Notes: generated by a model from the sequence alone, not told the origin. Shown: positions 44,389 through 56,770, numbered from the stretch's first letter. The stretch: 64,000 nucleotides of DNA from Achatina immaculata (GCA_009760885.1 CM019713.1:25614427-25678426), one strand, 5' to 3'. Numbers and translations are program-made.

Positions 44389-44573
44389 AAAGGTAAGGAT
44401 AGTCCCATAGCAAATGCCGTAGGGGGTGAGGCGTTAGAGACCTCATTATGCTGGGTCATCGGCGTATGAGGTAGGGTCGACCTCGGGGCCGTATTGGTCG
44501 CTCAGCTGGGATTCGAACCCTCGACCATTTGGTTGCTAGACGAGTGCTCTAACCACTACGCTAGCCGGCCCCC
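44389..44573 (-). repeat. tRNA-derived SINE with intact target-site duplication (family S3)
   Basis: Minus strand: CCGGCTAGCGTAGTGGTTAG (A box) and GAGGGTTCGAATCCC (B box) at standard spacing. Flanked by a perfect 13-bp repeat GGATTATCATTTA (44376-44388 and 44574-44586). 185 bp. About 280 bp upstream of gene C's start. Confidence 0.9.
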
Positions 44574-44589
44574 GGATTATCATTTACCA

Positions 44590-45447
44590 GTAATAAATTA
44601 CACTGTTGATGGAAAATACGAAACTACGCCGTGGTATCAGAAAGTTTCCATACTGGCCCTTACAAAAGTATATGTTTACCTTATTCAGATTTGATTGTCA
44701 TCCCTTTCGCTTTAGTCTATTTGTTAAGCGTACACAACGATTCTAACTCTTCTTCCACGCTTCAGAATCACCGCGGACGTCTTGTCCTTTAAGATCATTC
44801 ATATGTGAGTCGGTTTGGGTTTCATCTACCGCGTCCCTTCAATTTCTTTGAAAAAAAAGGGGGGGGGGGCAAGGCAAAGTCACAGCAACCTAGAACAGGC
44901 GAGTACGTACCAGATCTCGTGGACGAGTACATTTCGGTCAAGGTCGTACACCCCTCGATCCAAACGCAGTCGCCCACAGTAGTTTCCTTTCGGAGAAAAG
45001 AAAACAACTTATTTTACAATTTTAAACAAAATATGGTGTAAAATTTGTATAATCTGTTAACAGGTTTGTTTCGTGCTGTACTCTGCGGTTTTTTAATTTT
45101 AGTATCAGTAAGTATCGCAGTGGTTCACAGTGTGACTGTCATTTATTTATGTTAAAGAGCGTTGTGAAACTAACAGGGAGTCTGTGACGATAAAGACGAA
45201 TTTGTATAACTCAGAGATAAGTCTCCTTTAAAAAAAAAAACGAATTACATGAAGATTGTAGGTCAGTTCAAATTTAACTGACTTCTGAAACAGCTAGAAA
45301 GCCATCAGAAGGTTCACCGTCATTATAAAAGAGGTGGCTGTGTTCATTGTAGATGATGGATAGATTCATCACAGTCAACTCCACTGATTACAAGATTCAT
45401 GATTATTGTACAAGAGACTGTTCCATGTTCATGATGAATTCATCACA
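44590..45447. other. Upstream flank of gene C, nothing firm
   Basis: Contains a poly-A/poly-G run at 44850-44871 and a GC-balanced stretch 44880-45000 open on both strands. No splice or domain evidence was found. Confidence 0.4.
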
Positions 45448-45610
45448 AGACGCTCGGTGGTGTAGTGGTTAGTGTGCTAGTTTGCCAATCAGAAAGTTTC
45501 TGGTTTTTTTTTTTTTTTTTGCAATCGGTCGGCTGTAGCAACTTTACTGACAAACTTTCTGCCGATTATGTCCCCTTATCCATGCAAGTAAAGGTTCAAG
45601 AAAAGTGAAT
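45448..45610 (+). repeat. tRNA-derived SINE, degraded
   Basis: Head GCTCGGTGGTGTAGTGGTTA with GTGTGCTAGTTTGCC; the B box region is lost in a T run. Related to S2/S3 heads. Confidence 0.65.
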
Positions 45611-45924
45611 ACTGTGAATATTTTTTACAGCAAACAGCAGGAGGGGGAGAAACATGAAAATCATAACTAGAAGAAGAAGATCACCCAAAACACACACACA
45701 CACGAGAAGAAAACGACGAAACAGCTGTCTCTTGGGAAATGTAACTATAGCAAGAAAACAGACGGGAAACAGCTACAACAAAGAATACAAGAACGTAACT
45801 ACAACAATTGTAGAATCACTGGGATAACATAGCTACAACAGCAGAATAATAACTGGGAAACATATTTACAACAGGAGAATAATTGAGAAACATAGCTACA
45901 ACAAGAGAATAACCGGGAAAAATC

Positions 45925-46185
45925 TCTCTCTTCACCTTCTCTCTCTCTCTCTCACCTTCTCTCTCTCTACCTCCCTCCCTCCATCTTTCTCCAACCCTCC
46001 CTCACCCTCCCCCACTCCATCTTTCCTGTCCTTTAATTGCCCAAGGCACAAGCTGGCAGCAAACTATTTCCAATTTCTTTCGGTCTTCTGTTATTCCCCC
46101 ATGTCATTCCTTCGTTTACCAGCAATTTTTCTCTGTTGTACGTCTCCCTGTCTGTTTGGCTTGTCCCATGCTTCTTTCACAAGTG
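45925..46185 (-). mobile_element. RTE-like LINE 3' end fragment
   Basis: Minus strand: ITEDRKKLEIVCCQLVPWA then a long (GA)n-rich tail, the style of RTE C-termini. Confidence 0.5.
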
Positions 46186-47139
46186 AGAAACAGATGTTTA
46201 TAGTCAGCAATAAATATAATAATACATGAAAACATAATTGTGAGGAGAATAACTAGAAAATATACCGTCCATTGAAGACACATTAAAATAAAGATCTCTA
46301 GCTTATAGCTTCAGCTTAACATAACTTTGTGGCAAATAAATGAACGAACATTGTATATCTAGTTTTATACAAGGTGAGCCAAAAGTCTCGCACTATATAA
46401 ACAACTTATTTCGGATTATGTATAGATTATTTAATAACTATACAGATAACGGAGTAAAGAAAAAAAAAGAGTAGATGGTTAACTGCCGATGCCTGTGAGG
46501 AGAGAGAGAGAGAGAGAGAGAACTATATTGACAAAGATTATCAAGCGACAACGCAAACGGCGAGAAAATAATTGTACTGCTGACAGCTCTTGCGTGAAAG
46601 CTAGTTCTCCTAGGGTGTCCAGGTGACTCTTACAGGCACCTCCCTGGCTTTCTGCTCTATCCAGCCTCGTCACAAGACGCCTGCCAATGGAATATTCACT
46701 CGTGCAGGACAATCTTACGGTCTGTTCCTTGATCAAAGCTCGCCGACAGTCAACACGAATCTGGACGAGCAGAGACTTCGAGGTCACGCTAGGTTTAGCA
46801 AAGTTTGGTCCCAGGGTAACTGCGGCTAACGAGAATCGGTTGGCCTGAATGCGATCAGGTTCCTGAAAAATGCTCAGAATGAAATACTAAAAGGCATTAG
46901 TTGCAGTCTTCCTAGTCCAGTCTTATGATAATGACACTAATAATAATACTGTTTTGTAATAAATTCAACTTGCACATCTTTCTCCAAACCTTACCATAAG
47001 AAATGTTTAAAAAAAAAAGGGGAAAAAAAAAGAAATTTCCATACATTTTGTCCTTGAAGACATCAACTGTCAGCACATGGAAAAGATTAATATATTGATG
47101 TGAAATAAGTCCAACATCAAATACAGACTTACTAGTATA
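46186..47139. other. Unique sequence with a solitary mariner-like end
   Basis: 46371-46395 reads AAGGTGAGCCAAAAGTCTCG, like a mariner terminal repeat, but no partner was found. 46500-46518 is (GA)n. 46520-46860 is GC-balanced and unrecognised. Confidence 0.45.
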
Positions 47140-47910
47140 GTGAACTAGATTAGATAAGACTTACTAGTGTAGTGAATTAGACTAGATAGTTCTGAGAATA
47201 GGAGGAACTGGCGACCAGTGGTAAGTGAACTAGACTAGAAGTTATGAGAACAGAAGAAACTGGCTACCAGTGGTAAGTGAACTAGACTAGAAGTTATGAG
47301 AACAGAAGAAACTGGCTACCAGTGGTAAGTGAACTAGACTAGAAGTTATGAGAACAGAAGAAACTGGCTAGCAGTGGTAAGTGAACTAGACTAGAAGTTA
47401 TGAGAACAGAAGAAACTGGCTACCAGTGGTAAGTGAACTAGACTAGAAGTTATGAGAACAGGAGAAACTGGCTACCAGTGGTAAGTGAACTAGACTAGAA
47501 GTTATGAGAACAGAAGAAACTGGCTACCAGTGGTACGTGAACTAGACTAGAAGTTATGAGAACAGAAGAAACTGGCTACCAGTGGTAAGTGAACTAGACT
47601 AGAAGTTATGAGAACAGAAGAAACTGGCTACCAGTGGTAAGTGAACTAGACTAGAAGTTATGAGAACAGAAGAAACTGGCTACCAGTGGTACGTGAACTA
47701 GACTAGAAGTTATGAAAACAGGAGAAACTGGCTAGCAGTGGTAAGTGAACTAGACTAGAAGTTATGAGAACATAAGAACGCCTCATTATCAAATAACGCC
47801 TCATCATCAAATAACGCCTCATCATCAAATAACGTCTCATCACCAAATAACGCCTCATCATCAAAGAATGCCACATCATCAAAGAACGCCTCATCATCAA
47901 ATAACGCCTC
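47140..47910. repeat. 52-bp and 18-bp minisatellites
   Basis: 47140-47770: about 11 copies of GTGAACTAGACTAGAAGTTA + TGAGAACAGAAGAAACTGGC + TACCAGTGGTAA. 47785-47910: about seven copies of CGCCTCATCATCAAATAA. Confidence 0.95.
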
Positions 47911-47916
47911 ATCACA

Positions 47917-48117
47917 AGGCAATGGTGGATTACTAATTAGGCTGAGAGGACTTTAAGCCTAGGGATCTGGAAGGTCAGAGGTTACGGTATCATTGGAAAA
48001 AAATGCGAATATAGATGATTGTTTTATGAATATTATATCAAGAGATGAAAAGTACAGGTAAAAAGGGGGGGGGGGGGACCGTACTATGTTTAACCTAGGG
48101 ACCTGAATCCGTCACTG
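47917..48117. mobile_element. hAT-like MITE (about 200 bp)
   Basis: Left AATGGTGGATTACTAATTAG, right (inverted) CAGTGACGGATTCAGG. Flanks TCATCACA and TCATCAGA differ at one base. Confidence 0.55.
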
Positions 48118-48257
48118 TCATCAGAGCCAAGTGATCCAAAACTGGCCAGGTCGAGACTTTTACCATCTCCCATGCCAGGTTGTTGCCAAAGTCTGATCAA
48201 CTGACATACTTCCAGGTGTGAAGGAACTTGATTTTAAAAATAGTTTTATTTTATCCG

Positions 48258-48560
48258 AGAAGTAAGGGGTTCACTTTGACCAACGTATCATTTCATTTGA
48301 TGTGGGGTTCACTTTGACCAACGTATCGTTTCATTTGATGTGGGGTTCACTTTGACCAACGTATCATTTCATTTGATGTGGGGTTCACTTTGACCAACGT
48401 ATCATTTCATTTGATGTGGGGTTCAAATTCTGTGAGGGTTTCGTGATCGTGCAATTTGTGCACTGATTTCTCACCAAGGATGGTACGGGTTCGAATCTCG
48501 AACTGCTCTAGGTTAGCGGTCATTAATTAATCAATCATTCTGACAGGACATCCAAGTGGA
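48258..48560 (+). repeat. 38-bp minisatellite followed by a tRNA-like SINE head
   Basis: 48258-48425: 4.4 copies of GTGGGGTTCACTTTGACCAA + CGTATCATTTCATTTGAT. 48436-48510: GTTTCGTGATCGTGC..GGGTTCGAATCTCG, an A/B-box pair. Confidence 0.75.
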
Positions 48561-48669
48561 CACTTAAGAGCAGGTATATACCCGTATTTGACAGTTAACA
48601 CCCCCCACCCCCCACCCCCCGCTCCAAGTACTCCATCGGCTGCAAAAAAAAAAAAAACTAAAGTTCTTA

Positions 48670-49110
48670 GCTACCTAGAAATAGTTCATCTACTTGCCTA
48701 CTACATAAAAATAGTTCATCTACTTGTCTACTACATAGAAATAGTTCATTTACTTGTCTACTACATAGAAATAATCCATCTACTTGCTTACTACATAGCA
48801 ATAGTCCATCTACTTGCCTACTACATAGAAATAGTCCGTCTATTTGCCTACTACATAGAAAAAGTTCATCTATTTGTCTGCTGCATAGAAATAGTTCATC
48901 TACTTGCCTACTACATATAAATATTTCATCTGCCTGCCTGCTACATAGAAACAGTTCATCTATTTGTCTGCTACATAGAAACAGTTCATCTATTTGTCTG
49001 CTACATAGAAACAGTTCATCTATTTGTCTGCTACATAGAAACAGTTCATCTATTTGTCTGCTACATAGAAACAGTTCATCTATTTGTCTGCTACATAGAA
49101 ACAGTTCTTC
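48670..49110. repeat. 30-bp minisatellite
   Basis: About 15 copies of ATCTATTTGTCTGCTACATA + GAAACAGTTC with a diverged first half. Confidence 0.95.
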
Positions 49111-49254
49111 TATTTGCTATTTCACCTACACGTAAACATAGCACGTGACATACAGGCGCACCCAACTACAGGGAAGCGATAATGTGGGTGACGATATTAA
49201 AATATTTCTTATTCTCACTTTTATCTATATTTAACTCCTGTACTATTTTTTTAA

Positions 49255-50690
49255 AATGTAATATTGGAGGAGAAAGAACCCAAACCGACAATTTAAGAAG
49301 TTTTATGGGCAATAAAGAATCTGAAAAATGGTAAATCACTAGGATGTGATGAGATAACAGCTGAATTTATTAAAGCAGGAGGAAAGGAAAGGGCAACAAT
49401 CTATCATGCACTATGTAAAAAATATGGCATTCAGATATTTGGCCAAAAGAATGGAAAATAACTGTGTTCATACCATTGGCTAGAAAAAAGAGTAACTTGA
49501 AATTATGCACAAACTAGAGAACCGTTGCCCTGATTAGTCATGCCAGTAAAATTCTGTTAAAAATCATAATGAGCAGACTTTATAAGAAAATAGAGGAAGA
49601 AATCAATATGGTCCAAGCTGGTTTTAGACAAGGAAGAGGAACAAAAGATCATATATTCAATATAAGATTAATAATAGAGAAATTCAGAGAGTTTAATGTG
49701 AATCTATATTTATCTTTTATATTTTATTATATTTATTCAAGGGCATTTGATTGTGTACAACACCAGAGACTTTGGGAAATAATGAGAAAAAATACGATTT
49801 CCAACATATGTAATATAATTAATATCACTGCTGCATCTAGACCAACAGGCAGCAGTAAGAATAAATGGTGAAACAACAATTTAGACATAAAACAAGGGGT
49901 CCGTCAGGGGTGCATATTGTCACCCTACTTATTTAACTTGTATACTGAAAATATAATGAGGAATGTTAGAGAAGATGTAAACAAAGAATATTACGATGCC
50001 ATAAAAATTGGAGGTTATGAAATACCAGAGATTAGATATGGTGATAACACAATATTACTGTCCACAACACAAAAAGGAATGGAGAAATTTTTTATGTCAG
50101 TCCGTAAGAACAGCGAAGAGCAGAACCTTTATCTGAATGCAAATAAAACTAAAGTGATGACAACTGACAAAACAAACAAGGCAGCTGAAATATGTATCAA
50201 TGAGGAAAAACTGGAAGAGGTGGAGAGTTTTTAATATCTTCGATCACTACTAACTAGTAGTGGAGATACAGTGAGGGAAATTAAAAGGAGGACAATTATC
50301 GCTCTTCAACTAAAGAAACTATAGAGAGGAGCAGACAGAACCACAAAAATAAGATTTTTAAGGGCATGCATCTTTCCCATCGCAGCATATGCCTGTGAGA
50401 CTGGACACTTAACAAAACAGCTGAGAAACACATAAATACCTTTGAATGTAAATGCTACAGAAGAGTTCTTCAAATATCATGGACACAAAAAACAAAACAA
50501 AAAAAACCACACAAATATATCCATTCTATAAGAACGTAATACTGAAGAAAGCTGGCTTGTAAGGAAAATTAAACAGAGAAAACTTTAATATTTCGGACAT
50601 ATTAAACGTCATGAGAATTTGGAGGAGACCGTTTTGAAAGGGTGCATAACGGGAACATGCAAATGACTGGTTGACTGACATTGAAGTCCT
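49255..50690 (+). mobile_element. LINE-C: RTE-like reverse transcriptase, decayed
   Basis: Plus-strand blocks in order: GKSLGCDEITAEFIKAGG (49330), INMVQAGFRQGRGTKDHIF (49605), YSRAFDCVQHQRLW (49735), DIKQGVRQGCILSPYLFNLY (49885), a GDN in place of the (Y/F)ADD box (RYGDNTILL, 50035), YLNANKTKVM and a C-terminal FGHIKRHEN (50590). The catalytic YADD is mutated and frames are broken. Confidence 0.85.
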
Positions 50691-52011
50691 TAACATTTTC
50701 TCCAAGTTATGAATTTATGACAATAAAAATAAAATTTTTAAAGAATAAATTCCTGTTTTAATTGCCTCATTAAAACTTTTATTATAATATTTTATGTCTG
50801 TTAACGATATTTCGAGATAAAGGGCAATTCATTATCGCAACGATTCTTCGAATTTCTACAACTTTGTCCTCGGGTTTGTATGTGTCGGAAAGTTCGTCTG
50901 TAGCCTCTAAGAGCCGAAAGCCGTGGTTGGAAAACGTCTGCATTCACTCAAGCAAACCTTTCCTACGTCTTTACCCGTTCACAGGGGAGATAATTACACA
51001 CAATTTTCTCACTTGAAATGAGAACTTGAAAACCTCTCCGGGATACCCACGGGTAGATGGCGCTGTAAACACGAGAGGGAAAGCTGCTTGGGCTCTTGAC
51101 ACAATGGTGGCTTCAACATTTAGGGCTTCTTTCATGGCATAGAAAGCAGATTTTTAAAGGAGAGAGAATCTACGACGAGGGAAATCCCAAACCTGACCTG
51201 GGTAAGGTCAAAAATATGAAAGGGAAAGAGGAAACGGAGAGAAGATTGGGCAATTACTATCTCTCACTTCATCACGTAGTGTGTGTGCGTGTATGGTCTT
51301 CAGGTATCAACATCTCCTTTTATTGAAGTTTTATTTATTGATCGTTCTACCTGTTTTTTTTTTATCGAAGCGTTATTATTGATCGGTCCACCTGTTTTCC
51401 CTTGCTCGTCCCCCATTAGACATTGGAGCTTTTTCCTCAAAGAAATAAAAAAAAAAAACAGTGATGCATTGAATCTTACTCGTTGCGCACATAGCGAAGG
51501 GTCATGTTGACTTTGTCTTATGTTTGATTGCAAAGATTACAATAGAAACGGTGTGTCTATTGGCACAGACCTAGAGTCGTTAAGAGCCACTGCGCGTATC
51601 GTCAGAAAACATTTTGTTAAAAAAAGAAAAGAAAAGAAGAGAAGAGAAAAAAAAGAACACTTTTGGAACACTTTATGGCAAAATGTGTTTATTGTTACTT
51701 GGGTTTTTTTCTCCCAGGTGACAGGTAGTTAGCCTGACCCAACCCCCCCCCCCCCCCTTTTTTTTTTGGTCACTTCTTACGACACGCATGGATGACAGCA
51801 GAAGCTGTTTCTTTACTCTCAGGACTAGCGGCCAGGCCTCACGCCAAAGGGAAATGAGAAGAGGGAAGATGAAAGAGCACGTGGGGAAGTGATAACGTGA
51901 AGGTCCGAGAAGTTGAGGGACTCACCTGGAGTTGCTTGGAGAACAAAGTCAAACATTAGAAATGACGGTAAAGTCTTTGTCTGTGGTTTATGCTCCATGA
52001 GGGCTCCGGAC

Positions 52012-52043
<32 letters not shown>

Positions 52044-52129
52044 ATTGATTGATTGACTGATTATGGCAAAATAGGAGATAACATTCTTAGATTTAAAAAA
52101 AGTAACTGTTTCACTGTGTTCAAGGGAAC
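50691..52129. other. Unique sequence without recognised gene
   Basis: Holds (TTGA)n at 52014-52063, a C15/T9 run at 51741-51768 and TCTTACGACACGCATGG at about 51776, which resembles the head of the RTE derivative at 4697. No exon could be supported. Confidence 0.45.
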
Positions 52130-52910
52130 CAACCAGTGGTGGATTTAGGGATAGGCTACACAAGCTGCAGCTTCTTGTGTAACTTTAACAAGGAGGCTAC
52201 AATCTTTATATAGCTTAGGGCGGCACAATCATTCCTGTATAACTATTTAACAAGGAGGCTATAATCTTTATATAGCTTAGGGCTGCACAATCAGTCTTGT
52301 GTAACTTTAACAAGGATGCTACAATCTTTATATATCTTAGGGCCCCACAATCAATCTTGTGAAACTTTAACAAGAAGGCTACAATCTTTATATAGCTTAG
52401 GGCCCCACAATCAGTCTTGTGTAACTGTTTACAAGGAGGCTACAATCTTCATATAGCTTAGGACCCCACAATCATTTTGTATAACTTGTTTACAAGAAGG
52501 CTTCAATCTTTATATAGCTTAGGACTCCACAATCATTCATGTATAACTATTTAACAAGGAGGCTACAATCTTTATATAGCTTGAGGCCCCACTATCAATC
52601 TTGTGTAACTATTTAACAAGGAGGCTACAATCTTTATATAGTTTAGGACCCCACAATCAATTTTGTATAACTTGTTTACAAGGAGGCTTCAGTCTTTATA
52701 TAGCTTAGGACTCCACAATCAATCTTGTATAACTTGTTTACAAGGAGGCTACAGTCTTTGTATAGCTCAGGACTCCACAATCAATCTTGTATAACTTGTT
52801 TACAAGGAGGCTAAAATCTTTATATAGCGTAGGGCCCCACAATCAATCTTGTATAACTCGTTATAAAGAAGCTACAATCCTTATATATCTTATGGCTCCA
52901 CCAAATCTAT
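52130..52910. repeat. ~60-bp minisatellite next to a hAT-like end
   Basis: Left CAGTGGTGGATTTAGGGATA resembles the hAT-like MITE ends; then about 12 copies of GGAGGCTACAATCTTTATAT + AGCTTAGGGCCCCACAATCA + TCTTGTATAACTTGTTTACA. Confidence 0.75.
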
Positions 52911-52999
52911 TTCAGTGCTGGAAACAGCAGAAAGTTCATAATAAGCATTCCTGCTGCATGGCATGGACAAAGCAGGAAGTCCGAAACAAAGGATCTTAC

Positions 53000-53705
53000 T
53001 GTAGGTCATGAGAGAGTCAGGGCAGATAAACTTCCTGCGTGGCATGAGAGAGTCAGGGCAGATAAACTTCCTGCGTGGCATGAGAGAGTCAGAGTCAGAA
53101 AACATTATTACTGTATGGCATGTTTCAGTGTCTGTCACGTGATATCACTAGTAAACTTTGCATGTTTCAGTGTCTGTCACATGATATCACTAGTAATCTT
53201 TGCATGTTTCAGTGTCTGTCACATGATATCACTAGTAAACTTTGCATGTTTCAGTGTCTGTCACATGATATCACTAGTAATCTTTGTATGTTTCAGTGTC
53301 TGTCACATGATATCACTAGTAATCTTTGTATGTTTCAGTGTCTGTCACATGATATCACTAGTAATCTTGATATGATTCAGTGTCTGTCACATGATATCAC
53401 TAGTAATCTTTGTATGTTTCAGTGTCTGTCACATGATATCACTAGTAATCTTGATATGATTCAGTGTCTGTCACATGATATCACTACTAATCTTTGTATG
53501 ATTCAGTGTCTGTCACATGATATCACTAGTAAACTTTGCATGATTCAGTGTCTGTCACATGATATCACTAGTAAACTTTGCATGATTCAGTGTCTGTCAC
53601 ATGATATCACTAGTAAACTTTGCATGATTCAGTGTCTGCCACATGATATCACTAGCAAACTTAGCATAATTCAGTGTCTGTCACATGATATCACATGTAA
53701 TAATT
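53000..53705. repeat. 36-bp and 42-bp minisatellites
   Basis: 53000-53090: three copies of GAGAGAGTCAGGGCAGATAA + ACTTCCTGCGTGGCAT. 53117-53705: 14 copies of TGTTTCAGTGTCTGTCACAT + GATATCACTAGTAATCTTTG + TA. The 42-bp unit keeps frames open, so long ORFs there are artefacts. Confidence 0.95.
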
Positions 53706-53821
53706 ATGTGTGAATGGTTTTTGAAGCAGAGTTACAGAATATAAACATGACTGTCCTATACACCGTTTGTGAAAAATCCTTGTGAAAGCCTCATGTGTCA
53801 TGAGCACCTAAAGGTTCAATC

Positions 53822-53823
<2 letters not shown>

Positions 53824-53887
<64 letters not shown>

Positions 53888-53916
53888 GAAAGAAAGAAAG
53901 AAAGAAAGAAAGATCA
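53824..53916. repeat. (GA)n and (GAAA)n microsatellites
   Basis: Dinucleotide GA run followed by GAAA units. Confidence 0.95.
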
Positions 53917-54149
53917 TACACATATGTGTTAAGGGCAACAGCGTTACTTCCTCGCTGCCATCACCTTAATTATTTATGATGATTCTCGTCGGAGCTATCG
54001 AGTACAGGCACTATGGAAAGAATCTCTCCAGTGAGGAGATAAAGGCAGTCACGAATTTATCTAGAATGCGCTGATGGTGATCTTAAATCAATTTTAATAT
54101 ATTTAGCTTTGTTCAGTTTTGTACAGGTTTTTAAATTAATGGTATCCCT

Positions 54150-55290
54150 TCAGTGGCGGATTAACAGTCACCCAGGCCCCTGGGCTAAACTCAGTGTGGG
54201 AACTCCCACTCACCTCCCCTCCCTCTGATCTATACTGCCCATTTCCGGACATAACGTTCATAAAGTAGTGCTCTGTATCTGCAGTGATTTGTTTCCCTTG
54301 ACGCCGGGCCCCTCGCCATCCCGGGCCCTCTTGCTTGAGTATTTTCGGCCTTTTGGATACTGCGCCACTGCATCCATTTGAATAATGAGCGACTGCATCC
54401 ATTTGAATAATGCGCCACTGCATCCATTTGAATAATGCGCCACTGCATCTATTTGGATAATGCGCCACTGCATAAATTTGAATAATGCGACACTGCACCT
54501 ATTTGAATAATGCGCCACTGCATCTATTTGAATAATGCGCCACTGCATCTATTTGAATAATGAGCCACTGCATCTATTTGAATAATCTCTCTCTCTCTCT
54601 CTGAACCTTAAGTGCCCAGGGCACATGGGGCTTCCGCAAGGGTTTTCCACAAATGCCTGTCTTTCGCCTTTTTTTCTGCTCTTGCCCAGGTGAGCCCTCT
54701 ATTGCTCAACATCCTTTCTGTTGTTCTTCTCCATGTCTCTTTTGGTCTACCCTTACTTCTGCTCCCCTGTGGTGTCCATCTTAGTGCTATTTTTGGTAGT
54801 CAGTTGTCAGTCATTCGGAGCACATGTCCCAACCATCGCCAGCGTCTTTCCTCAATAATTGTTGTCAGTGGTTTCATCTGCATTTCTGCCAATAAAATGT
54901 TATTTCTTATGGTGTTCGGCCAAAATATTTTTTTTAATTCTACGTAAACATTTAGTCTGGAAAGAATTCAACTTGTTTTCTATGGTTTTGGTGATTTTCC
55001 AGCATTCAGTTCCATAGAGTAGTACACTTAGAACATTACTCTTAAATATCCTGATTTTCATATTTATGCTTAGTTTATTTGATTTCCATTATTTGAATAA
55101 TGCGCCACTGCATCCATTTGGATAATGCGCCACTGCATCCATTTGAATAATGCGCCACTGCATCTATTTGAATAATGAGCAACTGCATCCATTTGAATAA
55201 TGAGCCACTGCATCTATTTGAATAATGAGCCACTGCATCCATTTGAATAATGCGCCACTGCATCCATTTGGATAATGCGCCACTGCATCG
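54150..55290. repeat. 25-bp minisatellite split by an RTE insertion
   Basis: Unit GCGCCACTGCATCCATTTGA + ATAAT, about nine copies at 54360-54586 and eight at 55091-55290. A hAT-like end (CAGTGGCGGATTAACAGTCA) lies at 54151. Confidence 0.9.
54587..55090 (-). mobile_element. RTE-like LINE 3' end inserted into the 25-bp array
   Basis: Minus strand, in order: an AECWKITKT-like block, RRWRWLGHV, LRWTPQGSRSKGRPKET and TTERMLSNRGLTWARAE, then the (GA)n tail. Its last 150 bp are the same as 2420-2572 and 4391-4540. ATTTGAATAAT flanks both sides, but as this is also array sequence the duplication length is uncertain. Confidence 0.85.
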
Positions 55291-55371
55291 ATCTGATTGT
55301 GTTCTCAGTTTTGGACATAAAAACATTTTAAATAAGCCATATATGGGCCTGTAGTCGTTGCTGTTAAGAAC

Positions 55372-55571
55372 ATGGCGGCTCTGTTTATTATAAATTGTGT
55401 GTGTGGTCTTCGGGATACTTGTTTGGTAGCGGGGCTCCCCCTCCCATCCCCCACCCCCCTCTTATATTCTGGAGTTGACAGCAGCAAATATTTAACAGAG
55501 CAGAACCTTAAACAAGGCTGTTACTGCCCTGCTCACTTTTTAGATGAAACTGAGGCAGAAACTTCCACGGT
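55372..55571 (+). CDS. Possible first exon, unrecognised
   Basis: ATG in good context (GAACATGGCGG), 66 open codons beginning MAALFIINCVCGL and a strong donor GTGAGTAA at 55572. No downstream exon was found, so this is only a candidate. Confidence 0.2.
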
Positions 55572-56389
55572 GTGAGTAAATATGCATTCATGGCGAGACA
55601 ACTTTTTATCTGTTGTATTCCTAGTCAGAGTTATTCTCCCTGGCCTAGCAGTTACTTAAATAAACTCGGAACTTAATTGTCTGTGCCCTGTGATATCAGA
55701 TCCACTGCGTCACAGTCAGTTTTGCTGTAGAAATAACCCCAACTTTGCAAACGCTCTTTGGAAAATTACTTCCTCATACATTTTTTCTGCCAAGTTTGTT
55801 TTAGCCGAACTTAATTATCAAAAGGGGAGGCTATCATAGAAACAGATGCCACTCGTTTGTCGTTCTTGGAACAAACTGCCCTCATTTTTTTTTCTTTTGT
55901 GAAAAGTGCGAACGCTTCCTTTCTTTTGTTTCGTTGTTGTGCCTGTCGCATGGAATGTCATTATTTTTTACTTCCCCAGCTTCAGCCTCATTGTGAGCAA
56001 AGTGCCTGGGGCAGCTGAGTTGTTTGGCGAATGATCTGGGTTGGCGAGGAAGTGGCAGATTGTGAGATGTGAATAAACGTTTGAGTCCACGTGTTGGTGG
56101 ATTTTCACAGAAGAAGAAAGATGTAGCCAGAGGTAATGAGACATGCCAAGCTTCCGTTACACTGTCATAAAATTGATTGATTGATTGATCAGAACTGCAA
56201 TATTTGGGTCACTGCAGCAGATATCACGGCCATCTTGAAGCAAAAGATTCTGAACTGGATGAGGAGTGGGTTATGGTCCCTTAATTGGAACCTGGAGCAG
56301 ACACAAGAAGCAGGCCACGGTATATGGGCCAAGGTCAGCCCTACCACGTTAGCCAGAAGAAAATCTAACATAAGAAGCACAAGGAAGAG
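55572..56389. other. Unique sequence, nothing recognised
   Basis: No repeat and no splice-supported coding region seen. An open stretch at 56181-56393 has no supporting features. Confidence 0.4.
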
Positions 56390-56770
56390 TTAGACTAGTG
56401 TCTTGATCATCTGCGGTTCACCGGCTGTGGTTACTGTACCGGACTAGTGTCTTGATCATCTGTGGTTCACCGCCTGTGGTTACTGTACCAGACTAGTGTC
56501 TTGATCATCTGTGGTTCACCGCCTGTGGTTACTGTACCAGACTAAGTGTCTTGATCATCTGTGGTTCACCGCCTGTGGTTACTGTACCAGACTAGTGTCT
56601 TGATCATCTGTGGTTCACCGGCTGTGGTTACTGTACCAGACTAGTGTTTGATCATCTGCGGCTCACCGGCTGTGGTTAGTGTACCAGACTAGTGTCTTGA
56701 TCATCTGCGGCTCACCGGCTGTGGTTACTGTACCAGACTAAGTGTCTTGATCATCTGTGGTTCACCGCCT
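56390..56770. repeat. 49-bp minisatellite
   Basis: Eight copies of GACTAGTGTCTTGATCATCT + GTGGTTCACCGGCTGTGGTT + ACTGTACCA. Confidence 0.95.

Noticed and set aside
44480..44573. Functional tRNA gene
   Set aside because: A and B boxes are present, but the flanking 13-bp duplication and extra body make it a SINE; no cloverleaf closes properly.
44805..45041. 78-codon plus-strand frame with a GEYVPDLVDEY segment
   Set aside because: Crosses a poly-A/poly-G run, lacks splice support and no family was recognised.
46479..46829. Overlapping frames on both strands in GC-balanced sequence
   Set aside because: No splice signals, domain or consistent frame; left as unrecognised unique sequence.
53115..53713. 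197-codon open frame
   Set aside because: A 42-bp tandem repeat read in one frame; no start context, domain or splice support.
54136..54548. Overlapping minus-strand frames
   Set aside because: Readings of the 25-bp array in rotating frames.
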